Source: Anaeromyxobacter paludicola (GTDB taxonomy: Bacteria > Myxococcota > Myxococcia > Myxococcales > Anaeromyxobacteraceae). Taken from it: a stretch of 64,000 bases of DNA. How positions within the stretch are numbered: position 1 is the stretch's first letter; each line of letters starts with the position of its first letter. The DNA lies in the NCBI RefSeq assembly GCF_023169965.1, contig NZ_AP025592.1, positions 3,224,001 through 3,288,000 on the forward strand, given 5' to 3'. Below, one piece after another: positions 44,920 to 54,444 of this stretch. The translations under genes were made by a program, and so were the position numbers. The notes below the pieces were generated by a model that saw only the letters and a program-made list of their open reading frames with translations, was not told where the DNA came from and ran no database searches.

Positions 44920-45918
44920 ATGCCGCGGCTTCCCATCGAGCTCCTCGACGGCGCCCTCCACGTCCCCGGCAGCGTCCTGTACCTCGACGCGCCGCGGAAG
45001 AAGGAGTGCGCCTTCGTCTCCCACGCCCACGGCGACCACATCGGCCGCCACGAGCGGACCATCGCCACCGCGCCCACGGTGGCGCTCATGAAGCACCGGC
45101 TCGGCGAGCCGAAGAAGAAGCGGGCCGAGGCGCTGCCGGTGCGCTACCGCGAGCGCTTCGGGCTCGCCGACCTCTCCATCGAGCTCTTCGCGGCCGGCCA
45201 CGTCCTCGGCTCGGCGCAGATCCGGGTGGAGCGCAACGGCGTCGCCCTCGGCTACACCGGCGACTTCTGCACCGAGCCCACCCGCACCGCCGAGCCCTGC
45301 GAGGTGATGCCCTGCGACGTGCTGGTGCTCGAGAGCACCTTCGGGCTGCCGCGCTACGTCTTCCCGCCCAAGGACGAGGTGCTGGCCGCGATCCGCCGCT
45401 TCGTGGACGACGCCCTCTCCGACGGCTGCACGCCGGTGCTGCTCGCCTACGCGCTCGGGAAGGCGCAGGAGATCCTGGCCCACCTCGGCGCGCTCGGCTA
45501 CCGCTGCCGCGCCCACCCGGCGGTGCACGCGGTGAACCGGGTCTACGCCGAGCACGGGGTGGCGCTCGAGAACGTGTCGGCGCTCGACGAGGAGGGGCCG
45601 TCGCCGGGCGAGGTGGTGGTGGTGCCGCCGCACCTCGCCGGCTCGGCCGCCATGCGCCACGTGCGCCGCCGCCGCACCGCCATCCTCACCGGCTGGGCGC
45701 TCGACCAGGGCGCCCGCTTCGGCCGGCGCGGCGTGGACGCGGCCTTCCCGCTCTCCGACCACGCCGACTTCCCGAGCCTGGTCCGCTACGCCAAGGCGAC
45801 CGGCGCCTCGCGCTGCCTCACCGTCCACGGCTTCGCCCACGAGCTCGCGGCGGCGCTCAGGGCCGAGGGGATCCGGGCGGAGCCGCTGGTGGAGCGTCGG
45901 CAGCTCGAGCTGCTGTAG
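44920..45918 (+). CDS. Metallo-beta-lactamase-fold exonuclease-like protein (YSH1/CPSF group)
   Basis: The 332-residue protein belongs to the RNA-processing branch of the MBL superfamily: AFVSHAHGDHIGRHE is the HxHxDH motif, FAAGHVLGSAQIRVE the second histidine, VALGYTGDFCTEPTRTAEP the bridging aspartate, and ALDQGARFGRRGVDAAFPLSDHADFPSLVRYAKA the later metal site with D-H-A-D. The closing TVHGFAHELAAALRAEGIRAEPLVE is typical. It lacks a full-length beta-CASP insert. It is 18 bp after the EamA gene in the same direction. Nucleolytic activity is inferred from family. Confidence 0.83.
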   Translation: MPRLPIELLDGALHVPGSVLYLDAPRKKECAFVSHAHGDHIGRHERTIATAPTVALMKHRLGEPKKKRAEALPVRYRERFGLADLSIELFAAGHVLGSAQIRVERNGVALGYTGDFCTEPTRTAEPCEVMPCDVLVLESTFGLPRYVFPPKDEVLAAIRRFVDDALSDGCTPVLLAYALGKAQEILAHLGALGYRCRAHPAVHAVNRVYAEHGVALENVSALDEEGPSPGEVVVVPPHLAGSAAMRHVRRRRTAILTGWALDQGARFGRRGVDAAFPLSDHADFPSLVRYAKATGASRCLTVHGFAHELAAALRAEGIRAEPLVERRQLELL

Positions 45919-45998
45919 CGGGGCGCCCCCGCGGCCGCGCCCGGGAGCGCCCGCGCCCGAAACCGGCGAACCCGCGCCATCTGCGGTAAGACTCGCCC

Positions 45999-47009
45999 GT
46001 GATCGAGATCGTCGTGACCGAGGAGGCCGCCGGGCAGCGGCTCGACAAGCTCCTGCGCAAGGCCCTCAAGGACGTGCCGCTGTCGCACGTCTTCAAGATG
46101 CTCCGCACCCGCAAGGTGCGGGTGAACGGCGCCCGCGGCCGGCCCGAGCAGCTCCTCGCGGCCGGCGACAAGGTGTCGATCCGCGGCGACGAGGAGCAGC
46201 TCCGCGCCCCCGGCGAGAAGCGCCCCCCGCGGCCGGCCGAGGTGAAGGTCACCTTCGGCGTGCTCTTCGAGGACGAGCACCTGCTCGCGGTGGACAAGCC
46301 CTCCGGCCTCGCCGCCCACCCCGGCACCGGCATCACCGGCGCCACGCTGGTGGAGCAGGCCCGCGCCTACCTGGAGGTCCCGGCCGAGCCGCCCGCCGGC
46401 GCCTTCGTCCCCTCGCCGGCGCACCGGCTCGACCGGGAGACCTCCGGCATCGTGGTGGTGGCGAAGACCCGCAAGGCGATGGTCGGCCTCACCCACATCT
46501 TCACGAGCGGGGAGGGCGTGAAGAAGACCTACCTCGCCCTCGCGAAGGGCAAGCTCACCCGCCCCGAGGGCACCATCGACCTCCCGCTCTCCGAGCACGA
46601 GCAGACCGGCAAGAGCAAGGCGATGCGCGGCGTGAACATGCAGGAGGCGGTGACCCACTGGCGCGTGGTCTCGTCGATGAAGGAGGCGACCCTGCTCGCG
46701 GTCCGGATCGAGACCGGGCGCACCCACCAGATCCGGCGCCACCTCGAGTCGGTGGGCCACCCGGTGGCGGGCGACCGGCGCTACGGCGACTTCCCCTTCA
46801 ACCGGATCGCGAAGCAGCGGTGGGGGCTCGACCGGATGTTCCTGCACGCATGGAAGCTGGAGCTGCCGCACCCGGTCACCGGGGGGCGGGTCCGGCTCGA
46901 GGCGCCGCTCCCGGGCGAGCTCGCCGAGGTCCTCTCCCGGATGAACCTGGCGGCGCCCCCGCCGGGCGGGTCGCGCGCGAAGGCGCCGCCCGCCGCGCCG
47001 GGACGTTGA
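45999..47009 (+). CDS. RluA/RluD-family pseudouridine synthase
   Basis: The enzyme converts uridines in rRNA (or tRNA) to pseudouridine. The 336-residue protein has an S4 RNA-binding domain (GQRLDKLLRKALKDVPLSHVFKMLRTRKVRVNG) at about residues 10-50. The catalytic domain has VLFEDEHLLAVDKPSGLAAHPG, the active-site aspartate in AHRLDRETSGIVVVAKT at about residue 148, and IETGRTHQIRRHLESVGHPVAGDRRYGD. The order matches RluC/RluD. The start is a GTG at 45999. The last 25 residues are Pro/Ala-rich. Confidence 0.92.
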   Translation: MIEIVVTEEAAGQRLDKLLRKALKDVPLSHVFKMLRTRKVRVNGARGRPEQLLAAGDKVSIRGDEEQLRAPGEKRPPRPAEVKVTFGVLFEDEHLLAVDKPSGLAAHPGTGITGATLVEQARAYLEVPAEPPAGAFVPSPAHRLDRETSGIVVVAKTRKAMVGLTHIFTSGEGVKKTYLALAKGKLTRPEGTIDLPLSEHEQTGKSKAMRGVNMQEAVTHWRVVSSMKEATLLAVRIETGRTHQIRRHLESVGHPVAGDRRYGDFPFNRIAKQRWGLDRMFLHAWKLELPHPVTGGRVRLEAPLPGELAEVLSRMNLAAPPPGGSRAKAPPAAPGR

Positions 47010-47042
47010 TCCGGGGTCCCGCCCGGCCTAACTTCCGGTGCG

Positions 47043-49541
47043 ATGAGCGAGCGCGCCGCCCCGACCGGCAGGAGCCCCCGCCCGCGGCGGCTCCGCTGGG
47101 TGTGGCGGATCGGCCTGGCGCTGCTCCTCCTCCTGGCGCTCGGGGCCGGCGCCGCGGCCTTCGCCTGGGCCTCCCTCCACGCCCGCTACTCGCGCGGCCT
47201 GCCCGGGCTCCCGAGCCTCGCCGGCTGGCGCCCGCCGGTGGTGACCGAGCTCGTGAGCGCCGACGGCCAGCTCGCGGGGGAGCTCTTCGTCGAGAACCGC
47301 GAGGTGGTCCCGTTCGACCGGATCCCGCGCCGGCTGGTGCAGGCCTTCATCGCCTCCGAGGACCAGCACTTCTTCGAGCACCACGGCGTGGACTGGCAGG
47401 GCACGCTCCGCGCCGCGCTCAACACCTACGTCCTCCGCCGCGGCGTGCAGGGCGGCTCCACCCTCACCCAGCAGACGGCGAAGGCGCTGCTCATCTCGCA
47501 GGAGGGGTTCGCCGAGGGCTCGCGCCGGACCCTGGGGCGCAAGCTGCGCGAGTTCATCCTGGCGCAGCGGCTCGAGGCGGCCTTCACCAAGGACGAGATC
47601 CTCTGGCTCTACCTGAACGGCGTCTTCCTCGGCCACCACAGCTACGGTGTGCAGGCGGCGGCGCGGAACTACTTCCACAAGGACGTGTCGGAGCTCACGC
47701 TCGCCGAGGCCTCGCTCCTCGCCGGCCTGCCGCAGGCGCCCACCCGCTACTCGCCGTTCGCCCACCCCGAGGCGGCGGCCGCCCGGCGCCGCTACGTGCT
47801 CCGGCGCATGGTCGAGGACGGGTACGCGACCGAGGCCGAGCGGGCCGAGGCGGAGGCCGAGGCGGTGAAGGTGTTCCCGCTGCGCGACCTCTTCCGCGAG
47901 GAGGCGCCGTTCTACTCGGAGCAGCTCCGCCAGCTCGCGGCCCAGCGCTGGGGCGACGACCGGGTCCTCAAGGACGGGCTCCGCGTCGAGGCGGCGATGG
48001 ACCTCGAGGACCAGCGCGCCGCCCGCGCGGCCCTCCTGCACGGGCTCATGGAGGTGGACCACCGGCAGGGCTGGTACGGGCCGGTGGCGCGGGTGTCCGG
48101 GGCGGAGCGCGCCGCGCTCTCGAAGCGGATCGCGCAGGCCTTCCCCGACCCGGCGCCGGGCGACTACCTCGTCGGCATCGTGGACCGGGTGGACGACGCG
48201 GAGGGGCTGGTCCGCGTGGACGTGGGCGGCCGGGAGGGGATCCTGCCCATCGCCGGGATGCGCTGGGCCCGCTCGCCCAACCCCACCGTGAGCTACCCGG
48301 GCGCGCTCCTCACGAAGCCGTCGAAGGCGCTCGCCGCCGGCGACGTGGTGGCGGTCCGGCGCCGCACCCGCAAGGAGCTGCAGGCCGAGGAGACCGGCAA
48401 GGCGCGGGCCGCCGTGCCGGAGGCGACGCTCCTCCTCTCCCTCGAGCAGGAGCCGAAGCTCCAGGGCGCGCTCGTCTCGGTGGACCCCTGGAGCGGCTAC
48501 GTCCTCGCGATGGTGGGCGGCTACGACTTCGACGCCTCCGAGTTCAACCGCGCCATGCAGGCCTGCCGCCAGCCGGGGTCGGCCTTCAAGCCGGTGGTCT
48601 ACACCGCGGCGGTGGAGAAGCTCGACTACACCCCGGCCACGCTCCTCACCGACGCGCCCATGGTGCTGCGCGACGAGACCACCGGCCAGGCCTGGAAGCC
48701 CGAGAACTACGGCTCGGCCTTCAAGGGCGACGTCACGCTGCGCGACGCGCTCGTCCACTCGATGAACATCCCGGCGGTGAAGACCGCCGCCGCGCTCGGC
48801 GGGGAGCAGCTCGCCGCCTGGGCGAAGACGCTCGGCCTGCAGAGCCCGGTGAAGCCGGAGCTCGGGAGCGCCCTCGGCAGCTCCTGCGTCACGCCCTTCG
48901 AGCTCGCCAACGTCTACGCGCTCCTCGACCGCTACGGCGAGAAGGGGCGGAGCACGCTCGTGAAGCGGGTGCTCGACCGCGACGGGCGGGTGCTCGAGGA
49001 CCACGCCGACTGGCGCGATCCCTGGGTGCCGCTCGGCGAGCGGCTCGCGGCGGCGGTGGCGGAGGTGGAGCGCCCGAGGGAGCGGGTGATGGACGAGCGG
49101 ACCGCCTACATCGTCGTCCACCTCATGCAGGAGGTGGCCACGGTGGGCACCGGGGCGCAGGCGGCGCGCCTCGGCAAGCCGGCGGCCGGGAAGACCGGCA
49201 CCACCAACGACTCCTTCGACACCTGGTTCATGGGGTTCACCCGCGACGTGGTCGGCGCGGTCTGGTTCGGCTACGACCAGAACGAGCAGCCGCTCGGCCG
49301 TTACGAGACCGGTGGCCGGGCCGCGCTCCCCACCTGGCTCGCCTACATGCAGGCGGCGCTCGCCGACCGCCCCCAGCCCGAGTTCCCGGTGCCGGAGGGG
49401 ATCGTGGAGGTCCCGATCGATCCCCTCACCGGCAAGGCGTCGCCCGGGGGCGTGGTCGAGCCGTTCAAGGAGGGGACCGAGCCGAAGGACGACCAGGGGG
49501 GCTCGCCGCGCGTCGAGGTGCAGGACCTGTTCAGCCAGTGA
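47043..49541 (+). CDS. mrcA: Class A penicillin-binding protein 1A
   Basis: This bifunctional enzyme polymerises glycan strands and cross-links peptides in peptidoglycan. The 832-residue protein has a membrane anchor at about residues 20-45 and the GT51 transglycosylase domain with catalytic Glu in IASEDQHFFEHHGVDW, GGSTLTQQTAKAL, and LNGVFLGHHSYGVQAAARNYF. The PBP1A-type OB region (VARVSGAERAAL ... DYLVGIVDRVDDAEGLVRVDVGGREGILP) follows. The transpeptidase domain has SxxK in PGSAFKPVVY, SxN in HSMNIPAVK and KTG in GKTGTTND. The C-terminal tail is acidic. The gene is 33 bp after the pseudouridine synthase gene. Confidence 0.95.
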   Translation: MSERAAPTGRSPRPRRLRWVWRIGLALLLLLALGAGAAAFAWASLHARYSRGLPGLPSLAGWRPPVVTELVSADGQLAGELFVENREVVPFDRIPRRLVQAFIASEDQHFFEHHGVDWQGTLRAALNTYVLRRGVQGGSTLTQQTAKALLISQEGFAEGSRRTLGRKLREFILAQRLEAAFTKDEILWLYLNGVFLGHHSYGVQAAARNYFHKDVSELTLAEASLLAGLPQAPTRYSPFAHPEAAAARRRYVLRRMVEDGYATEAERAEAEAEAVKVFPLRDLFREEAPFYSEQLRQLAAQRWGDDRVLKDGLRVEAAMDLEDQRAARAALLHGLMEVDHRQGWYGPVARVSGAERAALSKRIAQAFPDPAPGDYLVGIVDRVDDAEGLVRVDVGGREGILPIAGMRWARSPNPTVSYPGALLTKPSKALAAGDVVAVRRRTRKELQAEETGKARAAVPEATLLLSLEQEPKLQGALVSVDPWSGYVLAMVGGYDFDASEFNRAMQACRQPGSAFKPVVYTAAVEKLDYTPATLLTDAPMVLRDETTGQAWKPENYGSAFKGDVTLRDALVHSMNIPAVKTAAALGGEQLAAWAKTLGLQSPVKPELGSALGSSCVTPFELANVYALLDRYGEKGRSTLVKRVLDRDGRVLEDHADWRDPWVPLGERLAAAVAEVERPRERVMDERTAYIVVHLMQEVATVGTGAQAARLGKPAAGKTGTTNDSFDTWFMGFTRDVVGAVWFGYDQNEQPLGRYETGGRAALPTWLAYMQAALADRPQPEFPVPEGIVEVPIDPLTGKASPGGVVEPFKEGTEPKDDQGGSPRVEVQDLFSQ

Positions 49542-49663
49542 GCCGCCCGGGTGGGGAAGGGTGGGCCGGCCGCTTCCTTGACCCCCAAGGGGGCGCCGCT
49601 TAGCATGGTCGGGCCAAGCCTGCGGCAAGAGGCGGTTTTCCTGTCCCGGGCCCGGCCCCCTCC

Positions 49664-51772
49664 ATGCTGACATCGCTCGAAAGCTTCGGCCTCAAGCGCA
49701 CGCTCTACATCACCTTCACCATCGCGCACGTGGCGGTGGTGTCCCTGACGGCGGTCGCCATCGACCGGTCGGTGCGGGAGTCGTTCGACCGCGCCGCCGC
49801 GCAGCGGGTCGCCGGCGACGCGCGCCAGCTCGCCGAGGCCATCGCCGCCCCTCTCGCCCAGGGGAAGGACGACCGGGTGCAGAAGGCGCTCGAGCTCTTC
49901 CAGGAGGACGACCTCTCCTTCGCGGTGGTGCAGCGGCCCGACCGGTCGGTGCTGGCGAAGCGGATGAACGGGACGCAGCCGGAGGAGCTCTCGGCGCTCC
50001 TCGCCGACACCGCGCGGCGCGAGGACGTCTCGTTCCAGCGGGTCGGGGATCGCTTCGCCTTCGCCCTGCCGATCCGGACCGTGACCGACGCGAGCGGCGA
50101 CCTGCGGCTCGCCACCCCCACCACCCCCGGCGCGCGGCTCCTCGGCTACGTCTACCTCGGCATCAACCCGGTCGACACCGAGCAGCGCGTGAGCCACACG
50201 CGCTGGGTGGTGCTCGGCTTCCTCGGCCTGGGCGGCCTGCTCATGGGCCTGCTCATGTACCTGCTCACGAACCGGGTGGTGCTGCGCCGGATCGAGGAGA
50301 TGAGCGCCGTCGCCCGCCGCGTCTCCGACTGCGACCTCACGAGCCGCGCCGGCAAGGGCGCCGACGACGAGATCGGGACGCTCGCCGAGTCGCTCAACCG
50401 CATCGGCGAGAACCTCACCGTGACCCTGTCGCGGGTGAAGGGCGTCACCGACGGCGTGGGCGCGGTCATCGAGAAGATCGCCAAGACCGGCGCCACCGTG
50501 GCCGACGGCTCGGAGACGGTGACGGTGCGGGTGGCCGAGACCGGCAGCTCGATGAGCCAGATGATCGCGAGCCTCAAGGGGATCGCGGACAACGTCGAGG
50601 TGCTGGCGCAGAGCGCCGAGGAGTCGTCCTCCTCGATCCTCGAGATGGCCGCCACCAACGACGAGGTGGCCGAGAACATCCAGTCGCTCGCCGCCAGCGT
50701 GGAGGAGACCACCGCCGCCATCGAGGAGATGACCTACTCGATCAAGGAGGTGGCGAAGAACGTCGAGGACCTCTCCGCCACCGCCGAGGAGACGAGCTCC
50801 TCGATGAACGAGATGGACGTCTCCATCAGCCAGGTCGAGTCGAACGCCAACGAGACGGCGCGCCTCTCGGAGCAGGCGCAGAAGGACGCCGAGATGGGCG
50901 CCGAGGCGCTGTCGCGCACCCTCGGCGGCATCGACAAGATCAAGGAGTCGTCGAAGGAGGCGGCCACGGTCATCGAGGCCCTGGGCCAGAAGATCGCCAC
51001 CGTCGGCAACATCCTCAACGTCATCGACGACGTGGCCGAGCAGACCAACCTGCTCGCCCTCAACGCCGCCATCCTGGCCGCCCAGTCGGGCGAGCACGGC
51101 AAGGGCTTCGCGGTGGTCGCCGACGAGATCAAGGACCTCGCCGAGCGCACCGGCGCCTCCACCAAGGAGATCAGCGAGCTCATCCGCTCGGTGCAGGACC
51201 AGTCGAAGAACGCGGTGCGCGCCATGGACCGCGGCGTGAAGAACGTCGAGGAGGGCGTGAAGCTCGGCCAGGAGACGCAGACCGCGCTCAACAAGATCCG
51301 CGACTCGACCGGCAAGGCGACGCAGATGGTGAAGGCGATCGCCCGCGCCACCATCGAGCAGGCCCGCGGCTCGAAGCAGGTCACCATGGCGATCAACCGG
51401 ATCGCCGAGACGGTGCAGCAGATCGCGACCGCCACCGCCGAGCAGGCCCGGGGCTCCGAGCAGATCATGAAGAGCGCCGAGAAGATGAAGATCATCACCA
51501 AGCACGTCGAGCGCTCGAGCCAGGAGCAGGCGCGCGGGTCGAAGCAGATCACGAAGTCGATCGAGTCGATCAGCGAGATGGTGAACCACCTCAACCGCGC
51601 CCAGAAGGAGCAGACGCAGGGCTCGGAGCAGGTGATGGTGGCGGTCGAGGAGATCAAGCACGTCGCCGAGGCGCAGACGGCGAGCGTGCAGGAGCTCGAG
51701 CAGGCCATCCAGGACCTCGCCTCCCAGGCCGAGGTGCTGAGCGGCGAGGTGCAGCGCTTCCGGCTGAACTGA
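49664..51772 (+). CDS. Methyl-accepting chemotaxis protein with tandem 28-residue repeats
   Basis: The 702-residue receptor has a first membrane helix (TLYITFTIAHVAVVSLTAVAI), a periplasmic part of about 150 residues with a PAS-like fold, a second helix (WVVLGFLGLGGLLMGLLMYLL) at about 186, and a HAMP domain. The long coiled-coil signalling domain has the hairpin tip DDVAEQTNLLALNAAILAAQSGEHGKGFAVVADEIKDLAERT at about residues 455-495. On the descending helix there are four tandem repeats of exactly 28 residues starting EQARGSKQ, EQARGSEQ, EQARGSKQ and EQTQGSEQ. No che genes lie nearby. Confidence 0.94.
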   Translation: MLTSLESFGLKRTLYITFTIAHVAVVSLTAVAIDRSVRESFDRAAAQRVAGDARQLAEAIAAPLAQGKDDRVQKALELFQEDDLSFAVVQRPDRSVLAKRMNGTQPEELSALLADTARREDVSFQRVGDRFAFALPIRTVTDASGDLRLATPTTPGARLLGYVYLGINPVDTEQRVSHTRWVVLGFLGLGGLLMGLLMYLLTNRVVLRRIEEMSAVARRVSDCDLTSRAGKGADDEIGTLAESLNRIGENLTVTLSRVKGVTDGVGAVIEKIAKTGATVADGSETVTVRVAETGSSMSQMIASLKGIADNVEVLAQSAEESSSSILEMAATNDEVAENIQSLAASVEETTAAIEEMTYSIKEVAKNVEDLSATAEETSSSMNEMDVSISQVESNANETARLSEQAQKDAEMGAEALSRTLGGIDKIKESSKEAATVIEALGQKIATVGNILNVIDDVAEQTNLLALNAAILAAQSGEHGKGFAVVADEIKDLAERTGASTKEISELIRSVQDQSKNAVRAMDRGVKNVEEGVKLGQETQTALNKIRDSTGKATQMVKAIARATIEQARGSKQVTMAINRIAETVQQIATATAEQARGSEQIMKSAEKMKIITKHVERSSQEQARGSKQITKSIESISEMVNHLNRAQKEQTQGSEQVMVAVEEIKHVAEAQTASVQELEQAIQDLASQAEVLSGEVQRFRLN

Positions 51773-51861
51773 TCCGAGGGGGCCCGGCCCCCGCGCGCGT
51801 GGCGCCGCCGCGGCGCGGGCGATACCATCGCTGGCCCACGCACCGTGCGAGGACCGAAGCC

Positions 51862-52653
51862 ATGGCCGCGTTCCGCGTCGCGCTCGCGAACCTCACCTAC
51901 CCCGACACGCCGGCCGAGGCCGTCGCGCGGGCGGAGCGCGCGATCGCGCAGGCCGGGCGGGAGGGGGCCGGGCTCGTCTGCTTCCCGGAGGCGTACGTCC
52001 CCGGCTACCGCGCGCCCGGCAAGGCGGTGCCGCCGTACGACGCCGGCTTCATGGAGGCAGCCTGGGCGGCCGTGCGCGCCGCCGCGGCGAGCGCGGGCGT
52101 CGCGGTGATCCTCGGGACCGAGCGCCGCGTGGGCGCGGAGCTGCGGCTCTCGGCGCTGGTCGTGGACCGGGACGGCGCGGTCCTCGGGTGGCAGGACAAG
52201 GTGCAGCTCGATCCGTCCGAGGACGCGGCGTACGCGCCCGGCGCGGAGCGGCGCCTGTTCACGACCGGGCCGCTGACGTTCGGGATCGCGATCTGCCACG
52301 AGGGCTGGCGGTATCCGGAGACGGTGCGGTGGGCGGCGCGGCGGGGCGCGCAGGTCGTGTTCCACCCGCACTACGGCTGGGCCGAGCCGGGCGGCTTCCG
52401 CCCGACGCGCTTCGGAGACCCCGGGAACAGCTTCCACGAGCAGGCGGTGCGCTGCCGCGCGGCGGAGAACGGCTGCTACTTCGCCTCCGTGAACTGCGCC
52501 AGCGACGGTGCTCCGACCACGTCGGCGGTGGCTGGCCCGGACGGGAACGTGCTGGCCTGGCAGCCCTACGGCCAGGACGGGCTCCTCGTCCTGGAGCTGG
52601 ACCTCGAGGCGGCGACGGGGCTCCTGGCGCGGCGCTGCCGGACCGGACCGTGA
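51862..52653 (+). CDS. Carbon-nitrogen hydrolase (nitrilase superfamily)
   Basis: The 263-residue protein has the nitrilase-superfamily triad: Glu in GLVCFPEAYVPGY, Lys in LGWQDKVQLDPSED and Cys in GIAICHEGWRYPETVRW. This suggests an amidase or carbamoylase acting on a small amide. The ATG at 51862 follows GAGGA by about 9 bases and opens AAFRVALANLTYPDTPAEAVARAERAI; the frame is open upstream to 51799 without similarity. The substrate is unknown. It converges on the EVE-domain gene. Confidence 0.88.
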   Translation: MAAFRVALANLTYPDTPAEAVARAERAIAQAGREGAGLVCFPEAYVPGYRAPGKAVPPYDAGFMEAAWAAVRAAAASAGVAVILGTERRVGAELRLSALVVDRDGAVLGWQDKVQLDPSEDAAYAPGAERRLFTTGPLTFGIAICHEGWRYPETVRWAARRGAQVVFHPHYGWAEPGGFRPTRFGDPGNSFHEQAVRCRAAENGCYFASVNCASDGAPTTSAVAGPDGNVLAWQPYGQDGLLVLELDLEAATGLLARRCRTGP

Positions 52654-52699
52654 CGAGCGGGACCGGCCGCCCCGGGGGCGGGTCGCGCGGAGCGCCGGC

Positions 52700-53143
52700 C
52701 TAGAAGCGGTTCTTCCGGCGCAGCCCGCCGGTCTTGGCGATCACGTCGGCGAGCTCCGTGAGGGCGCGCCACTCGGCCGGCGAGAGCGGCACCACCGAGA
52801 GCCGGCCCTGCCGGATCAGGGCGGACCCCTCGAAGGCGGGCTCCTGCTTGAGCGCCTCCAGGGGGACGGGCGCCGGCAGCGCCGCGCCGGCCTCCACGTC
52901 CACGCAGACCAGGCCGGCGCCCTCGGCCGTCGGGTCCGGGTAGGCCTCGCGGACCACCTTCGCGAGCCCGACGGCCCGCTTCTCGCCCGAGTGGTAGACG
53001 ACCGCCTGGTCGCCGGCCTTCATGTGCCGGAGGTTGGCCTGGGCCTGCGGGTTGGCCACGCCCGTCCAGGCGGTGCGCCGCTCGGCCGTCAGATCCTCGA
53101 AGCTGTACGCGCCGGGCTCGGTCTTGAGCAGCCATTGGGCCAT
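52700..53143 (-). CDS. EVE domain-containing protein (PUA-like fold)
   Basis: The 147-residue protein is a single EVE domain: MAQWLLKTEPGAYSFEDL, TAWTGVANPQAQANLRHMKAGDQAVVYHSGEKRAVGLAKVVREAYPDPTAEG, and LIRQGRLSVVPLSPAEWRALTELA. These match the THYN1-like family, related to YTH and PUA folds that bind modified bases in nucleic acids. The ATG is at 53141-53143. It stands alone between two convergent/divergent neighbours. The modified base it may read is unknown. Confidence 0.92.
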   Translation of the reverse strand: MAQWLLKTEPGAYSFEDLTAERRTAWTGVANPQAQANLRHMKAGDQAVVYHSGEKRAVGLAKVVREAYPDPTAEGAGLVCVDVEAGAALPAPVPLEALKQEPAFEGSALIRQGRLSVVPLSPAEWRALTELADVIAKTGGLRRKNRF

Positions 53144-53224
53144 GCGGCAGGTCTAAGGGCCGGGCCCGGTCCGGGCAACGCTGGCGAAAGATTCCCGGCC
53201 CAGGCCGTGTTATAGACGGCAATC

Positions 53225-53635
53225 ATGTTCGGTCTCGGCTTCGGCGAAATCCTGATCGTCCTCGTGCTGGCCCTCGTCCTCCTCGGACCGCAGAAGCTCC
53301 CCGAGGCGGCCAAGCAGCTCGGCAAGGGCATGCGCGAGTTCAAGAAGGCCACCGACGACCTGAAGCAGCAGTTCGAGAAGGAGATGTACGCCGAGGATCA
53401 CCCGGCGCCGCGGCCCACGCCCACGCTCGTGGACAACCAGCCGCCGGCGATGCGTCCGCCGGTGCCCGCCGGCCCGGTGCCGGTCGCGAGCGCCGAGAAC
53501 GTGCCCGGTCTCGACGTCGCCCTGGCCGACGCGCCCGCTGCCCCGGCTCCCGCGGCCGCGCCGGCCGCCGCCCCCGCCCCCGAGGCCGCGGCGCAGCCGG
53601 CCGCCCCCGCCGCCGACACCGCCAAGTCCGCATGA
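53225..53635 (+). CDS. tatA: Sec-independent translocase TatA/TatB-type subunit
   Basis: Tat exports folded proteins with twin-arginine signals. The 136-residue protein opens with the short membrane helix GFGEILIVLVLALVLLGPQKLPEAAKQLGKGMREFKKATDDLKQQFE, the family core with the amphipathic helix. A Pro/Ala-rich disordered tail of about 80 residues follows. The long tail favours TatB, and F-G-x-x-E fits TatA or TatB, so the exact subunit is not certain. The stop overlaps the tatC ATG. Confidence 0.88.
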   Translation: MFGLGFGEILIVLVLALVLLGPQKLPEAAKQLGKGMREFKKATDDLKQQFEKEMYAEDHPAPRPTPTLVDNQPPAMRPPVPAGPVPVASAENVPGLDVALADAPAAPAPAAAPAAAPAPEAAAQPAAPAADTAKSA

Positions 53636-54420
53636 CCGAGACCGCTCCGAAGCTCCCCGCCCCCGAGACTCCTCCCGAGCCCGAGGGCGAGGTCAAGGCG
53701 TCCTTCTTCGAGCACCTCACCGAGCTTCGCAAGCGGCTCATCCAGTCGCTCCTGGGCGTGCTGGTGGGGATGTGCCTCGTCGGCTACTGGTCCGAGGACA
53801 TCTACCGCTACGTGATGCGGCCGGTGCTGGCCGCGCTGCCGAAGGGCGACGCGTCGCTCAAGTACACCAACTTCATCGAGCCGTTCATGGTGTACCTGAA
53901 GGTCGCGCTCTACGGCGGCCTCTTCGTGGCGGCGCCCTGGGTGCTCTTCCAGATCTGGCAGTTCATCGCGCCGGGGCTCTACAAGCGCGAGAAGAAGGTG
54001 GTCATCCCCTTCCTCGCCTTCGGCACCCTGCTGTTCTACTCGGGCGCGGCCTTCTGCTACTTCCTCGTGATGCCGTACGCCTTCCCGGCGCTGCGCGACA
54101 TCGCCGGCCCGGACATGACCCCCATCATCAAGATGGAGGAGGCCCTGTCGCTGGTGCTCGCGATGCTGCTCGGGTTCGGCGTGGTCTTCGAGGTGCCGGT
54201 CATCATCGCCTTCCTGTCGATGATCGGGCTCGTCTCCGCCGACTTCCTCGCCAAGTACCGCCGCCACGCCATCGTGGTGAACGTGCTCCTCGCCGCGATC
54301 ATCACCCCCACCGGCGACCCGTTCAACCTCGCCCTCATGGCGGTGCCGATGATCGTGTTCTACGAGGTCGGCATCATCCTGGCGCGCATCCTCGGGAAGA
54401 AGAAGCCGGCCGCGGCGTAG
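53632..54420 (+). CDS. tatC: Sec-independent protein translocase TatC
   Basis: TatC is the six-helix core that binds twin-arginine signal peptides. The 262-residue protein has the conserved N-terminal segment FFEHLTELRKRLIQSLLGV, NFIEPFMVYLKVALYGGLFVAAPWVLFQIWQFIAPGLYKREKKV, LVMPYAFPAL, and ALSLVLAMLLGFGVVFEVPVIIAFLSMIGLVSADFL. Its ATG overlaps the tatA/B stop (ATGA). Confidence 0.96.
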   Translation: MTETAPKLPAPETPPEPEGEVKASFFEHLTELRKRLIQSLLGVLVGMCLVGYWSEDIYRYVMRPVLAALPKGDASLKYTNFIEPFMVYLKVALYGGLFVAAPWVLFQIWQFIAPGLYKREKKVVIPFLAFGTLLFYSGAAFCYFLVMPYAFPALRDIAGPDMTPIIKMEEALSLVLAMLLGFGVVFEVPVIIAFLSMIGLVSADFLAKYRRHAIVVNVLLAAIITPTGDPFNLALMAVPMIVFYEVGIILARILGKKKPAAA

Positions 54421-54444
54421 CCGCGCCTCGGTCGCGGGAGGCGC

